This document shows positions 10,313 to 14,343 of a stretch of 25,123 nucleotides of DNA, piece after piece. Every line of letters begins with the position of its first letter. Position 1 is the first letter of the stretch. The translations under genes and the position numbers were made by a program. A model generated the notes under the pieces. The model was not told where the DNA came from, made no database searches, and worked only from the letters and a program-made list of their open reading frames with translations. The stretch covers positions 1,307,379 through 1,332,501 of the forward strand of contig MU646309.1 of assembly GCA_026770585.1 (NCBI GenBank), read 5' to 3'. This DNA comes from Baffinella frigidus. Lineage: Eukaryota; Cryptophyceae; Cryptomonadales; Baffinellaceae.

Positions 10313-12880
10313 TATCTTCAGGGTGAAATTTGCTCTCTTAGCCTCGACATAGTTTCACCATAGAATAACACCCACCCTAACATTGGAACCCCCATTAGAT
10401 AGCAGAAAAGAGATTTAAATTGAACCTGTGTCCATACGCGATCCTGGCGGCAAGTCCCTCAATTTCTCAACGCTTTTCACAACGGGTAGGAAATGGATAT
10501 CGCGCTGGACTCGTTCCCGTACTCGGGCACCACCACGACGTTCGAGTCGCTCATGATGGGTGTGCCGGTTGTGTCTCTCGCTCAGGTACAACCACCCGTC
10601 CCCGAATCTCATCCGTTCATTCATTGAGGGTTTGGGTTTCGGGGTCGGGGGCTTTGGAAGTTTGGGTCGAGAGAGAAGATACATGTATACATAGAGAGAT
10701 AGAGCGATCAGTGGACGTGCCGGACTGCCCAACAATCCCCCAGAGCTGATGTTCGGCAGTGTGCTCCTACGTGCTGAAGAAAAAACACGATGCGGCAGGC
10801 TCCTCCACATGGATCGCATTCGCACAACGTGTCTGCCTCCGTGCTCACCCAGGTGCCCATAACCTGACCAATACCCATAACCCGAGAACCCATAACCTGA
10901 TAATTCATCGTGCGAAAAACTTGGGAAATCATCACGCGAAAAAACGAGATTATCGTGCCATCGCTGAAGCGTCACATGCCTCTCCATGCCTCTCTATTCC
11001 CTGAACGTTAGCATCCCGCGGCCGTTCTATGCGGTCCCATTCCGAAATCAACCTAATTTCGGCATTCCGTAGGGTGCTACGGAATGTGGAACGCCGAAAT
11101 TAGGACGACGCCGGAATTAGGGTGTGCACCCTTACGTGCTGTTCTCCGGCAGGTTGGGCGGGAGGCGTGGGTGGCGTGGACAAGAGAGGAATACACGAGC
11201 ATCGCTGCTGCCCTCGCGTCCGATACCTCCATGTGCTCCCATGCCTGCCATATCGATCTCTTAAACGGACGTGATTCTGGACATGACCACGTGATGGACA
11301 CACCCTTTGTTTCATCCCGTCCTCAGTCGTGTGTTGGACACTCATCGACGTTGCCCTCGCGTCCGATACCTCCATGTGATCCCCCAGTCCCGCAGACTCC
11401 ATGCCTTCTCCCCCGTCTCCTACGGGGTTGTGTCGCCAGATCTGGGGACACAACCCCGTGTAGGATGGCCGGAGTGACTTTACACGGGGTTGTATTCCCA
11501 GACTTTTTTAGGCATAGCTACTCAAACCTCAGAAACCTCCATGTGACCCCATGCCCTCTCCGAGACGGAGCTACTCAAATGTGCCAGCGGTCATACCCGC
11601 GAGTGAAACGCGTTAGGGAATTCAGGGCATGGCTTCTCCTCCATCTCTCCGAGAGATACTCGAACCTCTGTGGGCAGAGCTGCTGAAACCTCGTGGTGCT
11701 GAGTACTGTAGGAGAAAGTTTTTGCTCCATGAAATCAAGATTTTTCATCTTGTCCTCGGCCGTGTGTTGGACACTCATTATCGGTGTGTTTGACACCCTC
11801 TCTGTTTCATCCCGTCTTCAGCGGTGTGTTGGTCACTCCTCGACGATGTGTTAGACACACTTTGCTGACGGCACCAATGTGTTGAAACACACTTTGCTGA
11901 CGGCGCCAATGTGTCAAGACACACTGTTCTGACGACACTAATGTACTAGACACACTTTGCTGACGACACCAATGTGTTAGACACACCGGTGTGTACGCTG
12001 ACGGCTCCACGTCCGCGAACCTGAGCAGGATCGCGGAGCAGCGCAAAACCCTCCGAGCAGCCCTCCTCGCGTCCCCTTCCTGCCAGGTACCAGCCACTAC
12101 AGGGGTACCTCGCTCATGAGAACCCGACCCCCTCCCCTAGGACTACCATAGGCCCCTAGGCATAGGCCCACTGTAGGGTCCTAGGAGGGGGTGGTTTCTT
12201 ATGAGCGAGGTACCCCTGTACCCTTCTCCTGTCTGCCGGTTTCATCATTCGGCCAAGCCCCGATTTCCCCCATGCTGTCCGCTCTGTAACACCCAGCTTT
12301 TCGTGATGGTGTTGCATACGTTAGCACCTCACGGAATGTCGGAATTAGGTTGACTCTCCAGCCCTCTTGGCGTCCCCTGCCTGCCAGGTCCCACCACCCT
12401 CCCCCTTCAACCCTCAACCCCACACCCTACACCCTAAACCCTACACCCTACACCCCAAACCCTACACCCTAAACCCTAAACCCTGAACCGCAAACACTAC
12501 ACCCTACACCCTAAAACCTAAACCCTTAACCTTAAACTCTAAACCCTAAATCCACTACCCCTCCCCCTAATCCATAAACCCTGATTCCTAAACCCTAAAC
12601 TTATAGCCTTTATTCATACCAACACGGCCGCCATGTAGATGCTTGCTCTAGCTCGCTGCACCCTTGGCTGAGTCATTTCCGTCCGATCTGACGAAAACTC
12701 TGAGGGTTTTGCACTCGAGCCCTCTTGCGTGGCCACGAATGGGTTCTTGCACGGAGTGAAGTCAACTGCGCGACAACTTGAGACTTTGTCTTTGAATTCC
12801 ATCGTTGGCAGGGCGAGGAGTTCATGCAGGCGGTCGACAGCGAGTACCGCGGAATGTGGACGCGATACTGTGCCTCCTAG
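82..12880 (+). CDS. SPY: SPINDLY-like GT41 protein O-glycosyltransferase (5'-partial, 22 exons)
   Basis: GT41 enzymes transfer a sugar from a nucleotide sugar to Ser/Thr of nuclear and cytoplasmic proteins; SPINDLY-type members use GDP-fucose and OGT/SEC types use UDP-GlcNAc. Twenty-two exons join in phase into 495 codons plus TAG. In order: TPR repeats (S1-S3), the linker with NKLLCLNYS (S4), first catalytic lobe RIRIGYLSADYCDHPVAYFF (S6), DGIDILVELSGYT (S9-S10), HPAPIQVSWIGYPNTTGLDA (S10-S11), LPHCFLCYTPP (S12), NGYITFGSFNNISK with the conserved lysine (S13), the nucleotide-sugar loop GTTTTFESLMMGVPVV (S18), HNVSASVLTQVG (S19-S20) and YRGMW near the C terminus (S22). These motifs look closer to plant SPINDLY than to animal OGT, so O-fucosylation is the likelier activity, by inference. 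More TPRs and the start codon should lie upstream. All introns are modelled GT-AG. Family assignment is strong; individual splice sites are predictions. Confidence 0.92.
407..605 (+). repeat. Telomere-like heptamer tract (CCCTAAC/CCCTAAA)
   Basis: About 200 bp of degenerate CCCCTAA and CCCTAAA units; C-rich on the sense strand of SPY. Confidence 0.92.
773..933. mobile_element. MITE A1 (TIR element, ~160 bp)
   Basis: Ends CCACACAGCGGGCTACGAAG and its inverted counterpart at 907-933. The core has GGTTGCCTACCGTAGGGTC. Non-autonomous: no transposase frame. The same family is at 6625, 22105 and 23663. Confidence 0.85.
1075..1168 (+). CDS. SPY exon S2: TPR segment
   Basis: Reads VSAGELFNKAIEVDPTSPSA then YNNLGLCYQMI, a classic TPR helix B followed by the next helix A. 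The acceptor GAGGCAG|GTCTCAG was chosen over a later AG because it keeps phase 0 with S1 and correct TPR length. The donor GATCG|GTCGCA leaves one base that S3 completes. Confidence 0.85.
1240..1384 (+). repeat. Two acceptor-side partial copies of exon S3
   Basis: The segments at 1240-1276 and 1360-1384 repeat the S3 acceptor border (AACAGGAGACATTCCAGCAG). They are separated by telomere-like heptamers (1309-1350). Both lie upstream of S3 and lack its 3' part. Confidence 0.75.
1544..1608 (+). CDS. SPY exon S3: TPR segment
   Basis: Continues S2 to give CYQMIGDIPAALDAYERCL, the last clear TPR. The acceptor is CGAACAG|GAGAC and the donor GAAAAG|GTCCTC. Its 5' part with acceptor recurs upstream (1240-1276 and 1360-1384), and its 3' end with donor recurs downstream (1793-1820). 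Confidence 0.8.
1793..1820 (+). repeat. Donor-side partial copy of exon S3
   Basis: Repeats the last ~16 bases of S3 and its donor (TACATGGAAAAG|GTCCTC) downstream of the exon. Confidence 0.8.
2066..2103. repeat. 38-bp perfect palindrome
   Basis: A perfect inverted repeat with no spacer, centred on GGAATTCC. Weaker inverted similarity (AAATTT...GGCGT) extends it to about 2036-2138, suggesting a small hairpin or MITE-type insertion. Confidence 0.85.
2288..2330 (+). repeat. Acceptor-side partial copy of exon S4
   Basis: CTCTCTGCAGGCGGCAAC and about 30 further bases repeat the acceptor and first 33 bases of S4 with a few substitutions, upstream of the real exon. Confidence 0.85.
2450..2535 (+). 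CDS. SPY exon S4: linker between TPRs and catalytic domain
   Basis: Reads AATNKLLCLNYS then TEHSRDECSDAHFAYA, matching the SPINDLY segment that carries NRLLAxNY and an EAHR-like helix. It has a strong acceptor (TCTCTCTCTGCAG) and donor GCACG|GTGCT. There is one acceptor-side copy upstream and two donor-side copies downstream. Confidence 0.85.
2576..2634. repeat. 29-bp tandem duplication
   Basis: Two consecutive 29-bp units starting CCTAATTAGGCCAATACGAG, themselves partly palindromic, between S4 and its first downstream copy. Confidence 0.85.
2635..2665 (+). repeat. Donor-side partial copy 1 of exon S4
   Basis: Repeats the last ~27 bases of S4 (TCGGACGCCCACTTCGCGTA...) and the donor GCACG|GTGAA. 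No acceptor is attached. Confidence 0.88.
2824..2872 (+). repeat. Donor-side partial copy 2 of exon S4
   Basis: Repeats the last ~45 bases of S4, from TCGCGCGACGAATG to GCACG|GTGAA. It extends further into the exon than copy 1, so the two arose from different breakpoints or one was trimmed. Confidence 0.88.
2873..2998 (+). repeat. Telomere-like heptamer tract
   Basis: CCCTCAA/CCCTAAA/CCCTGAA variants, starting immediately after the last donor-side S4 copy and ending just before the S5 acceptor. Confidence 0.9.
3013..3066 (+). CDS. SPY exon S5: pre-catalytic linker
   Basis: Reads QKRDALAASTYATHPNT. Acceptor GTTCAG|GCAAAA and donor ACCAA|GTGCGA were chosen because they continue S4 in phase 2 and S6 in phase 2, giving HPNTKDPARRIRIGYLSADY, a good match to the family's HPNxxDPxRPLRIGYVS. 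The donor lacks the usual final G, so the exact end is less sure. Confidence 0.7.
3457..3524 (+). repeat. Acceptor-side partial copy of exon S6
   Basis: Repeats TTCGCAG plus the first part of S6 (…ATCCGGATCGGGCACCTGTC…), now reading RIRIGHLSTNCCD. It is diverged and lacks the 3' half. Confidence 0.85.
3651..3749 (+). CDS. SPY exon S6: start of catalytic lobe 1
   Basis: Encodes RIRIGYLSADYCDHPVAYFF followed by EAVLAHRD, the hallmark opening of the GT41 catalytic domain. Acceptor GTTCGCAG|GGATCC and donor CGACCG|GTCCCT. An acceptor-side partial copy lies upstream (3457-3524) and a donor-side copy downstream (3911-3990). Confidence 0.9.
3911..3990 (+). repeat. Donor-side partial copy of exon S6
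   Basis: Repeats ATCGGGTATCTCTCGG through CACCGCGACC, reading IGYLSVDCCDRPVAYFFEAV. The donor GT has become AGTCC, so it is probably dead for splicing. Confidence 0.88.
3991..4787. repeat. Intron S6-S7 repeat block, no exon recognised
   Basis: Contains related blocks with TTCCTGGAAAG and CCGGCCATTCCAATCCCGG (about 4045-4175), a GC hairpin at 4311-4336, and a 25-bp perfect inverted repeat at 4616-4640/4664-4688. No coding similarity was seen on either strand. Confidence 0.6.
4616..4688. repeat. Inverted repeat, 25-bp perfect arms
   Basis: Arms 4616-4640 and 4664-4688 are exact reverse complements, loop 23 bp. The arm motif GGAATAGCCGGCATTTTC is partly repeated just outside the left arm. Confidence 0.88.
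4788..4926. mobile_element. Palindromic element C1 (~139 bp, near-perfect hairpin)
   Basis: About 60-bp arms, with ends GCCTGAA(C/A)ATGGGGTAGTTA and core CCTAGGACCTCCTACCGTAG. Foldback without coding capacity. Confidence 0.88.
5037..5079 (+). CDS. SPY exon S7: catalytic lobe 1 strand
   Basis: A 43-nt exon reading EGTHVTLYYGGKQQ. Its first base completes the arginine codon split from S6 (HRD-R-EGTHVTLYY), which fits the family's HHDxxxFEVTLY. Acceptor CATTTCAG|GGAAGG and donor CAGCAG|GTCAGC. Short and divergent, but phase-consistent on both sides. Confidence 0.7.
5407..5478 (+). CDS. SPY exon S8: catalytic lobe 1
   Basis: Reads DAVTAQFKSLADDFQNVDLL then NAEE, matching the family region DxxTxRFRxxADxWxDVxxLSDEE. 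Acceptor GCGGCAG|GATGCG and donor GAAGAG|GTGCGC, both phase 0. Confidence 0.88.
5614..5666 (+). CDS. SPY exon S9: catalytic lobe 1 (DGIDILVELSG)
   Basis: Reads VAARIHSDGIDILVELS and splits the following glycine codon. Conserved GT41 block. Acceptor TTGGGGGCAG|GTAGCC and donor CTCAGG|GTATAC. The intron that follows is dominated by telomere-like heptamers. Confidence 0.92.
5695..5997 (+). repeat. Telomere-like heptamer tract, ~300 bp
   Basis: Long run of CCCCAAA, CCCTAAA and CCCTACA units filling nearly the whole S9-S10 intron, from about 28 bp after the S9 donor to just before the S10 acceptor. Confidence 0.93.
6009..6069 (+). CDS. SPY exon S10: catalytic lobe 1 (HPAPIQ)
   Basis: Completes S9 as GYTTLAPVAIPAAVMHPAPIQ, matching the family's GHTxxxRxxxxALRPAPIQ. 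Acceptor CTCCTCAG|GTACAC and donor ATCCAG|GTTCCT. A donor-side copy follows at 6188-6237. Confidence 0.9.
6120..6180 (-). repeat. Short G-rich telomere-like tract
   Basis: GGGTTCAGGGTTCAGGG units, opposite in orientation to most tracts in SPY introns; sits just before the S10 copy. Confidence 0.85.
6188..6237 (+). repeat. Donor-side partial copy of exon S10
   Basis: Repeats the last ~45 bases of S10 (reading PVAIPAAVIHPAPIQ) and donor ATCCAG|GTTCCA with very few changes, so it may be recent or under constraint. Confidence 0.9.
6474..6622 (+). repeat. Duplicate of the S11 intron border (acceptor side)
   Basis: Aligns with 6786-6960: shared GTCGGAGGGTGCATCT, TTTACACTGTCGCG(C/T)GGCAG and the first ~20 bases of S11. 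It breaks off in S11 exactly where MITE A2 begins. Confidence 0.9.
6625..6786. mobile_element. MITE A2, at a duplication junction
   Basis: Ends CCACACAGCGGACTTCGAAG and the inverted counterpart ending GCTGTGTGG. Opposite core orientation to A1. It sits exactly between the two copies of the S11 border. Confidence 0.9.
6941..7035 (+). CDS. SPY exon S11: WIGYPNTTG block
   Basis: Reads VSWIGYPNTTGLDAIHYRFT followed by DAIADPPASTQ, one of the best conserved stretches in SPINDLY proteins. Acceptor GCGTGGCAG|GTGTCA and donor CAACG|GTTATC. A 5'-truncated duplicate of its intron-exon border lies at 6474-6622. Confidence 0.93.
7087..7223. mobile_element. Small TIR element B1
   Basis: Begins CCACACAGTAGGATTTGAA and ends GAAGCCCACTGTGTGG. 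The interior AACAATTAGTACCACGAAAC recurs inverted at 13801-13876. TIR start resembles MITE A. Confidence 0.75.
7312..7370 (+). repeat. Telomere-like tract (CCCTGAA)
   Basis: CCCTGAA units ending at the S12 acceptor. Confidence 0.9.
7375..7444 (+). CDS. SPY exon S12: FLCYTPP block
   Basis: Reads YAETLVRLPHCFLCYTPPAH then MPQ, matching the family's EELVRLPxCFLCYTP. The acceptor CCCGCAG|CTATGC directly follows telomere-like heptamers; donor CCTCAG|GTCAGC. A donor-side copy is at 7521-7576, where CAG|GT has decayed. Confidence 0.92.
7521..7576 (+). repeat. Donor-side partial copy of exon S12
   Basis: Repeats CTCTGCTACACGCC…CACATGCCT and following intron (ATGGCGAAAAAA). The donor CAG|GT reads TAGCC here, so it has decayed. 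Confidence 0.88.
7711..7842. repeat. GAGGAGACC minisatellite with inverted units
   Basis: Repeated ATGAGGAGACC / CTCATTTTGAGG units in both orientations, ahead of the S13 exon. Confidence 0.85.
7919..7987 (+). CDS. SPY exon S13: FGSFNNxxK block
   Basis: Reads LADAPPCVSNGYITFGSFNN then ISK. The final lysine aligns with the conserved lysine of the GT41 FN(N/Q)xxK motif needed for activity in characterised members. Acceptor GCGGCAG|TTGGCA and donor TCAAAG|GTCCGC, phase 0 on both sides. Confidence 0.9.
8344..8396 (+). CDS. SPY exon S14: catalytic lobe 2
   Basis: Reads VNKDVVAAWAQVLNAVP and splits a glycine, matching the family helix after FNNxxK (VxxxWARILxAVP). Acceptor GATTCCAG|GTGAAC and donor CCCAGG|GTGAGA. 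A 200 bp telomere-like tract begins about 12 bp after the exon. Confidence 0.92.
8408..8608 (+). repeat. Telomere-like heptamer tract, ~200 bp
   Basis: Includes six or more consecutive exact CCCTAAA units (about 8517-8565), the purest run in the window. Confidence 0.95.
8807..8849 (+). CDS. SPY exon S15: catalytic lobe 2
   Basis: A 43-nt exon. Joined to S14 it reads VPGSRFLMKSRLFVDEE, matching VPxSRLxLKxxPF. The lysine corresponds to the basic residue of this strand in GT41. Acceptor CACGACAG|GTCACG and donor GAGGAG|GTGTCA. Confidence 0.85.
9312..9348 (+). CDS. SPY exon S16: catalytic lobe 2, very short
   Basis: A 37-nt exon reading NAGVPNVRQLFL, fitting the VRxxFL helix expected here. Acceptor GAGAGACAG|AACGCT and donor CTCCTCA|GTTGGG. 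It is the only choice I found that links S15 (phase 0) to S17 (phase 1). Its donor sits at the edge of a dispersed repeat, so this is the least certain SPY exon. Confidence 0.55.
9354..9451 (+). repeat. Dispersed repeat D copy 1
   Basis: GTTGACCGACTATTC…AAGTTGACA…GCCCGGGCTC recurs at 19087-19192 and partly at 19374-19430, linking introns of the two genes. Confidence 0.8.
9616..9686 (+). CDS. SPY exon S17: catalytic lobe 2 (AEHLxLYN)
   Basis: Reads VGSERLEMRSVTKTPAEHLS then LYN, matching the family's RVxLxxxxxxxxEHLxxYxxxDIALD. Acceptor CTGGCAG|GGGTGG and donor TACAAT|GTACAA. A decayed donor-side copy follows at 9771-9815. Confidence 0.85.
9771..9815 (+). repeat. Donor-side partial copy of exon S17
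   Basis: GTGACCAAGAC…GAGCACC…AACAAT|GTTC repeats the end of S17 (EHLSLYN now EHRRLNN). Decayed but keeps a GT at the donor position. Confidence 0.75.
10007..10310. repeat. (AT)n microsatellite with assembly gap
   Basis: AT dinucleotides at about 10007-10087 and 10281-10310 flank 193 N (10088-10280). True length unknown. Confidence 0.97.
10490..10585 (+). CDS. SPY exon S18: nucleotide-sugar loop (GTTTT)
   Basis: Reads EMDIALDSFPYSGTTTTFES followed by LMMGVPVVSLAQ, the most diagnostic GT41 motif (DIALDxFPYxGTTTTCExLxMGVPVV). Acceptor GGGTAG|GAAATG and donor CTCAG|GTACAA. Phe replaces the usual Cys after TTTT. Confidence 0.95.
10799..10852 (+). CDS. SPY exon S19: HNVxxSxLT block
   Basis: Reads APPHGSHSHNVSASVLTQ, matching family HxxNVGxSLLTxVGL. 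Acceptor GCGGCAG|GCTCCT and donor ACCCAG|GTGCCC, phase 0. Confidence 0.88.
11052..11104. repeat. Imperfect palindrome (CCTAATTTCGGC)
   Basis: Inverted arms CCTAATTTCGGC / GCCGAAATTAGG around CATTCCGTAGGGTGCTACGG. Fragments with similar CGGAAT(G)TC and CCTAATT motifs occur near 12325-12350 and 22066-22095. Confidence 0.75.
11153..11232 (+). CDS. SPY exon S20: EEYxxIAxxLASD helix
   Basis: Reads VGREAWVAWTREEYTSIAAA followed by LASDTS. Acceptor CTCCGGCAG|GTTGGG and donor CTCCAT|GTGCTC. The split ATG codon is completed by S21. A donor-side copy is at 11350-11384. Confidence 0.88.
11350..11384 (+). repeat. Donor-side partial copy of exon S20
   Basis: Repeats GCCCTCGCGTCCGATACCTC then CAT|GTGATC exactly at the exon end; a weaker trace (ACCTCCATGTGACCCCATGC) is at about 11535. 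Confidence 0.88.
11418..11463. repeat. Hairpin CCTACGGGGTTGTGTC
   Basis: Arms ACGGGGTTGTGTC and GACACAACCCCGT with an 11-base loop; a third direct ACACGGGGTTGT lies at about 11482. Confidence 0.8.
11763..12010 (+). repeat. Minisatellite before exon S21
   Basis: About six units of ~30-36 bp containing GTGTTAGACACACTTTGCTG and CACCAAT. The last unit merges into GTGTGTACGCTGACGGCTCC just before S21, suggesting growth from the S21 upstream flank. Confidence 0.85.
12029..12086 (+). CDS. SPY exon S21: LRAALLASP helix
   Basis: Reads IAEQRKTLRAALLASPSCQ, matching the family's LRxxLRxxMxxSPLCD. Acceptor GAGCAG|GATCGC and donor TGCCAG|GTACCA. A donor-side copy lies at 12358-12395, after an inserted palindromic element. 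Confidence 0.88.
12098..12220. mobile_element. Palindromic element C3 (~123 bp)
   Basis: Arms TACAGGGGTACCTCGCTCAT and its complement, continuing into CCCCCTCCCCTAGGA. Core has CCTAGG motifs like C1. Lies 12 bp after the S21 donor, inside the duplicated S21 flank. Confidence 0.87.
12358..12395 (+). repeat. Donor-side partial copy of exon S21
   Basis: Repeats GCCCTC(C/T)T(C/G)GCGTCCCC…CTGCCAG|GT with four or so changes; the donor is intact. Confidence 0.87.
12400..12605 (+). repeat. Telomere-like heptamer tract, ~200 bp
   Basis: CCCTACA and CCCTAAA units following the S21 donor-side copy. Confidence 0.93.
12812..12880 (+). CDS. SPY exon S22: C terminus and stop
   Basis: Reads GEEFMQAVDSEYRGMWTRYC then AS and TAG, the expected YRxMW C terminus. 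Acceptor GTTGGCAG|GGCGAG, phase 0. The last ~33 bp including the stop region are tandemly duplicated just beyond it. Confidence 0.92.
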   Translation, partial: GEEFMQAVDSEYRGMWTRYCAS

Positions 12881-12883
12881 TAG

Positions 12884-12915
12884 GAATGTGGACACGGCAC
12901 TGTTCCTCTGAGTAC
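12884..12915 (+). repeat. Tandem copy of SPY C-terminal coding end
   Basis: GGAATGTGGAC(A/G)CG…ACTGT…CCTC repeats 12851-12880 right after the stop: GMWTRYCAS-stop becomes GMWTRHCSSE-stop. Lies in the predicted 3' UTR. Confidence 0.85.
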
Positions 12916-13606
12916 ATGGGATGGATGCGACCGTGTCATGGACACACTCGAGAGGTCGCGATGGCTTCCTGAACTCTCGTATCTCGTCCAGCGCGCTGGA
13001 CGCGCTCTCTCATCTCTCCGTCGAGTGTTGGGAGGTTCCCGCGCCACCTCATCAGGAGAACTACGATTAAACCAGGCTCCTCCCTGTCTGCCTCTGCTCG
13101 GGGCTCTCACCTCTGCAAAACCCTCACACGTGCCATGGCTTACCCCTGGGTCTCGGCGTGGTGGCGGCTGGGATGCTTCTTACAAGAAAGAGACCACCAA
13201 AGTGATCGCGTGATCGAAACGGATATGTTTCTCGTCGCATGGGGTGTCGCGGCGGTGTCGGGTTTGTAACTTGAGAGAGAAAGGTTCTTTAATTTGTCTT
13301 GCGCTCCTTTAATCTGAAATCTTGAAGATGGTCGCCCGGATGAACTGCATTCTGGTTTCTCAGAGGAGTCTTAGCATCCACATAACCTCTGTAGCATTGA
13401 TGCACACATATCCCTTAAGTGACCAGTAGGCTCATACGCCCTACCGTAGGGCCCTAGGACCTGCCTAGGACCTCAGGCCCCCAAATTTGGAGGCCTGGTC
13501 ACCTAAGGGATAGAAAAGGGCCTGTTGGCCAGAGTTGATGCATTCTCTGCCCCTCTGCCTCTCTGTCTCTCGGTCTTATCTCAGTCTCTCTCTGCCCCCC
13601 CCCCCC
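12916..13606. other. Intergenic/3' UTR region between convergent genes
   Basis: Between the TAG of SPY and the TGA of the M16 gene. Contains palindromic element C4 and CT-rich sequence; no further gene and no clear AATAAA-type signal was recognised. Confidence 0.7.
13409..13512. mobile_element. Palindromic element C4 (~104 bp)
   Basis: Arms TATCCCTTAAGTGACCAG / CTGGTCACCTAAGGGATA, core CCTACCGTAGGGCCCTAGGA. Same style of core as C1-C3, different ends. Sits in the shared 3' region. Confidence 0.83.
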
Positions 13607-13678
13607 TCAGGCGACTTGGCTCTCGATGGAGTCGACCTGCGTCACATCCCACCCTGCTTCTTTGAAGCCCGACACCAC
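13607..13678 (-). CDS. M16 protease exon P15: C terminus and stop
   Basis: Reads VVSGFKEAGWDVTQVDSIES followed by QVA and TGA, matching the last helix-strand of M16 proteins. Acceptor TTTCCTGGTGCAG|GTGGTG. The plus strand here also looks like an acceptor plus an open frame, but the minus reading continues P14 in phase and matches the family. Confidence 0.85.
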   Translation of the reverse strand: MVSGFKEAGWDVTQVDSIESQVA

Positions 13679-14312
13679 CTGCACCAGGAAAAATCCTCTT
13701 TTATTTATTTAATTATTTATTCAGCAGATACACGCCGCGTGAATCTCAGGAGCACAACGCACGAGCCAGGCGTCTCAACGCAAGTATCTTGATTTTTCGA
13801 CCACAAGGCGGGCTTTGCAGAACGGTCCGCTTAGTTGCGTGGTACTAATTGTTGGATTGCCGATACACGGACATTTAATTAACCGAGATTCCAACCAGAA
13901 GTTTGGAAAGGGGCAGGGAACCTCGGGAAGCTTGTTGACGTTGGTGGTGATCGCCAGGGTCGCGAACGCCGGATCGAACACCTGCCACGCGACGATACCC
14001 TGCACCTCAAATCGACTGCGTCTTTCTATTATTCCTGGTACAACGCGGACGAAATGCGTCAACGGATTAGACCCAAACCGAGTTAGTCCACTGTCGATTT
14101 GAGGTGGTGATGGCCAGCGTCGCGAATGCCGAATCGAACACCTGCACCCGTTCGAGACCTCTCAGCGAGTGCCCACCGCACGACTCTTGACTGCACCACA
14201 CCGGTTGCGATAACCAACCACGAATGGTCAGCAGTACCAGGGAACGCAGCGATCAGTCCAGAGTTGGTCGCCCATCTCCATGCTTGAGATTATGAGGAAG
14301 AAGAAGAAGAAG

Positions 14313-14343
<31 letters not shown>

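Noticed and set aside
9961-10326. Open reading frame through the AT repeat and N block
   Set aside because: Consists of an IY dipeptide repeat and unknown residues; no coding value.
13601-13690. Plus-strand exon after the strong acceptor-like CCCCCCCCTCAG
   Set aside because: The SPY gene already ends at 12880; the minus-strand reading continues P14 in phase and matches the M16 C terminus.
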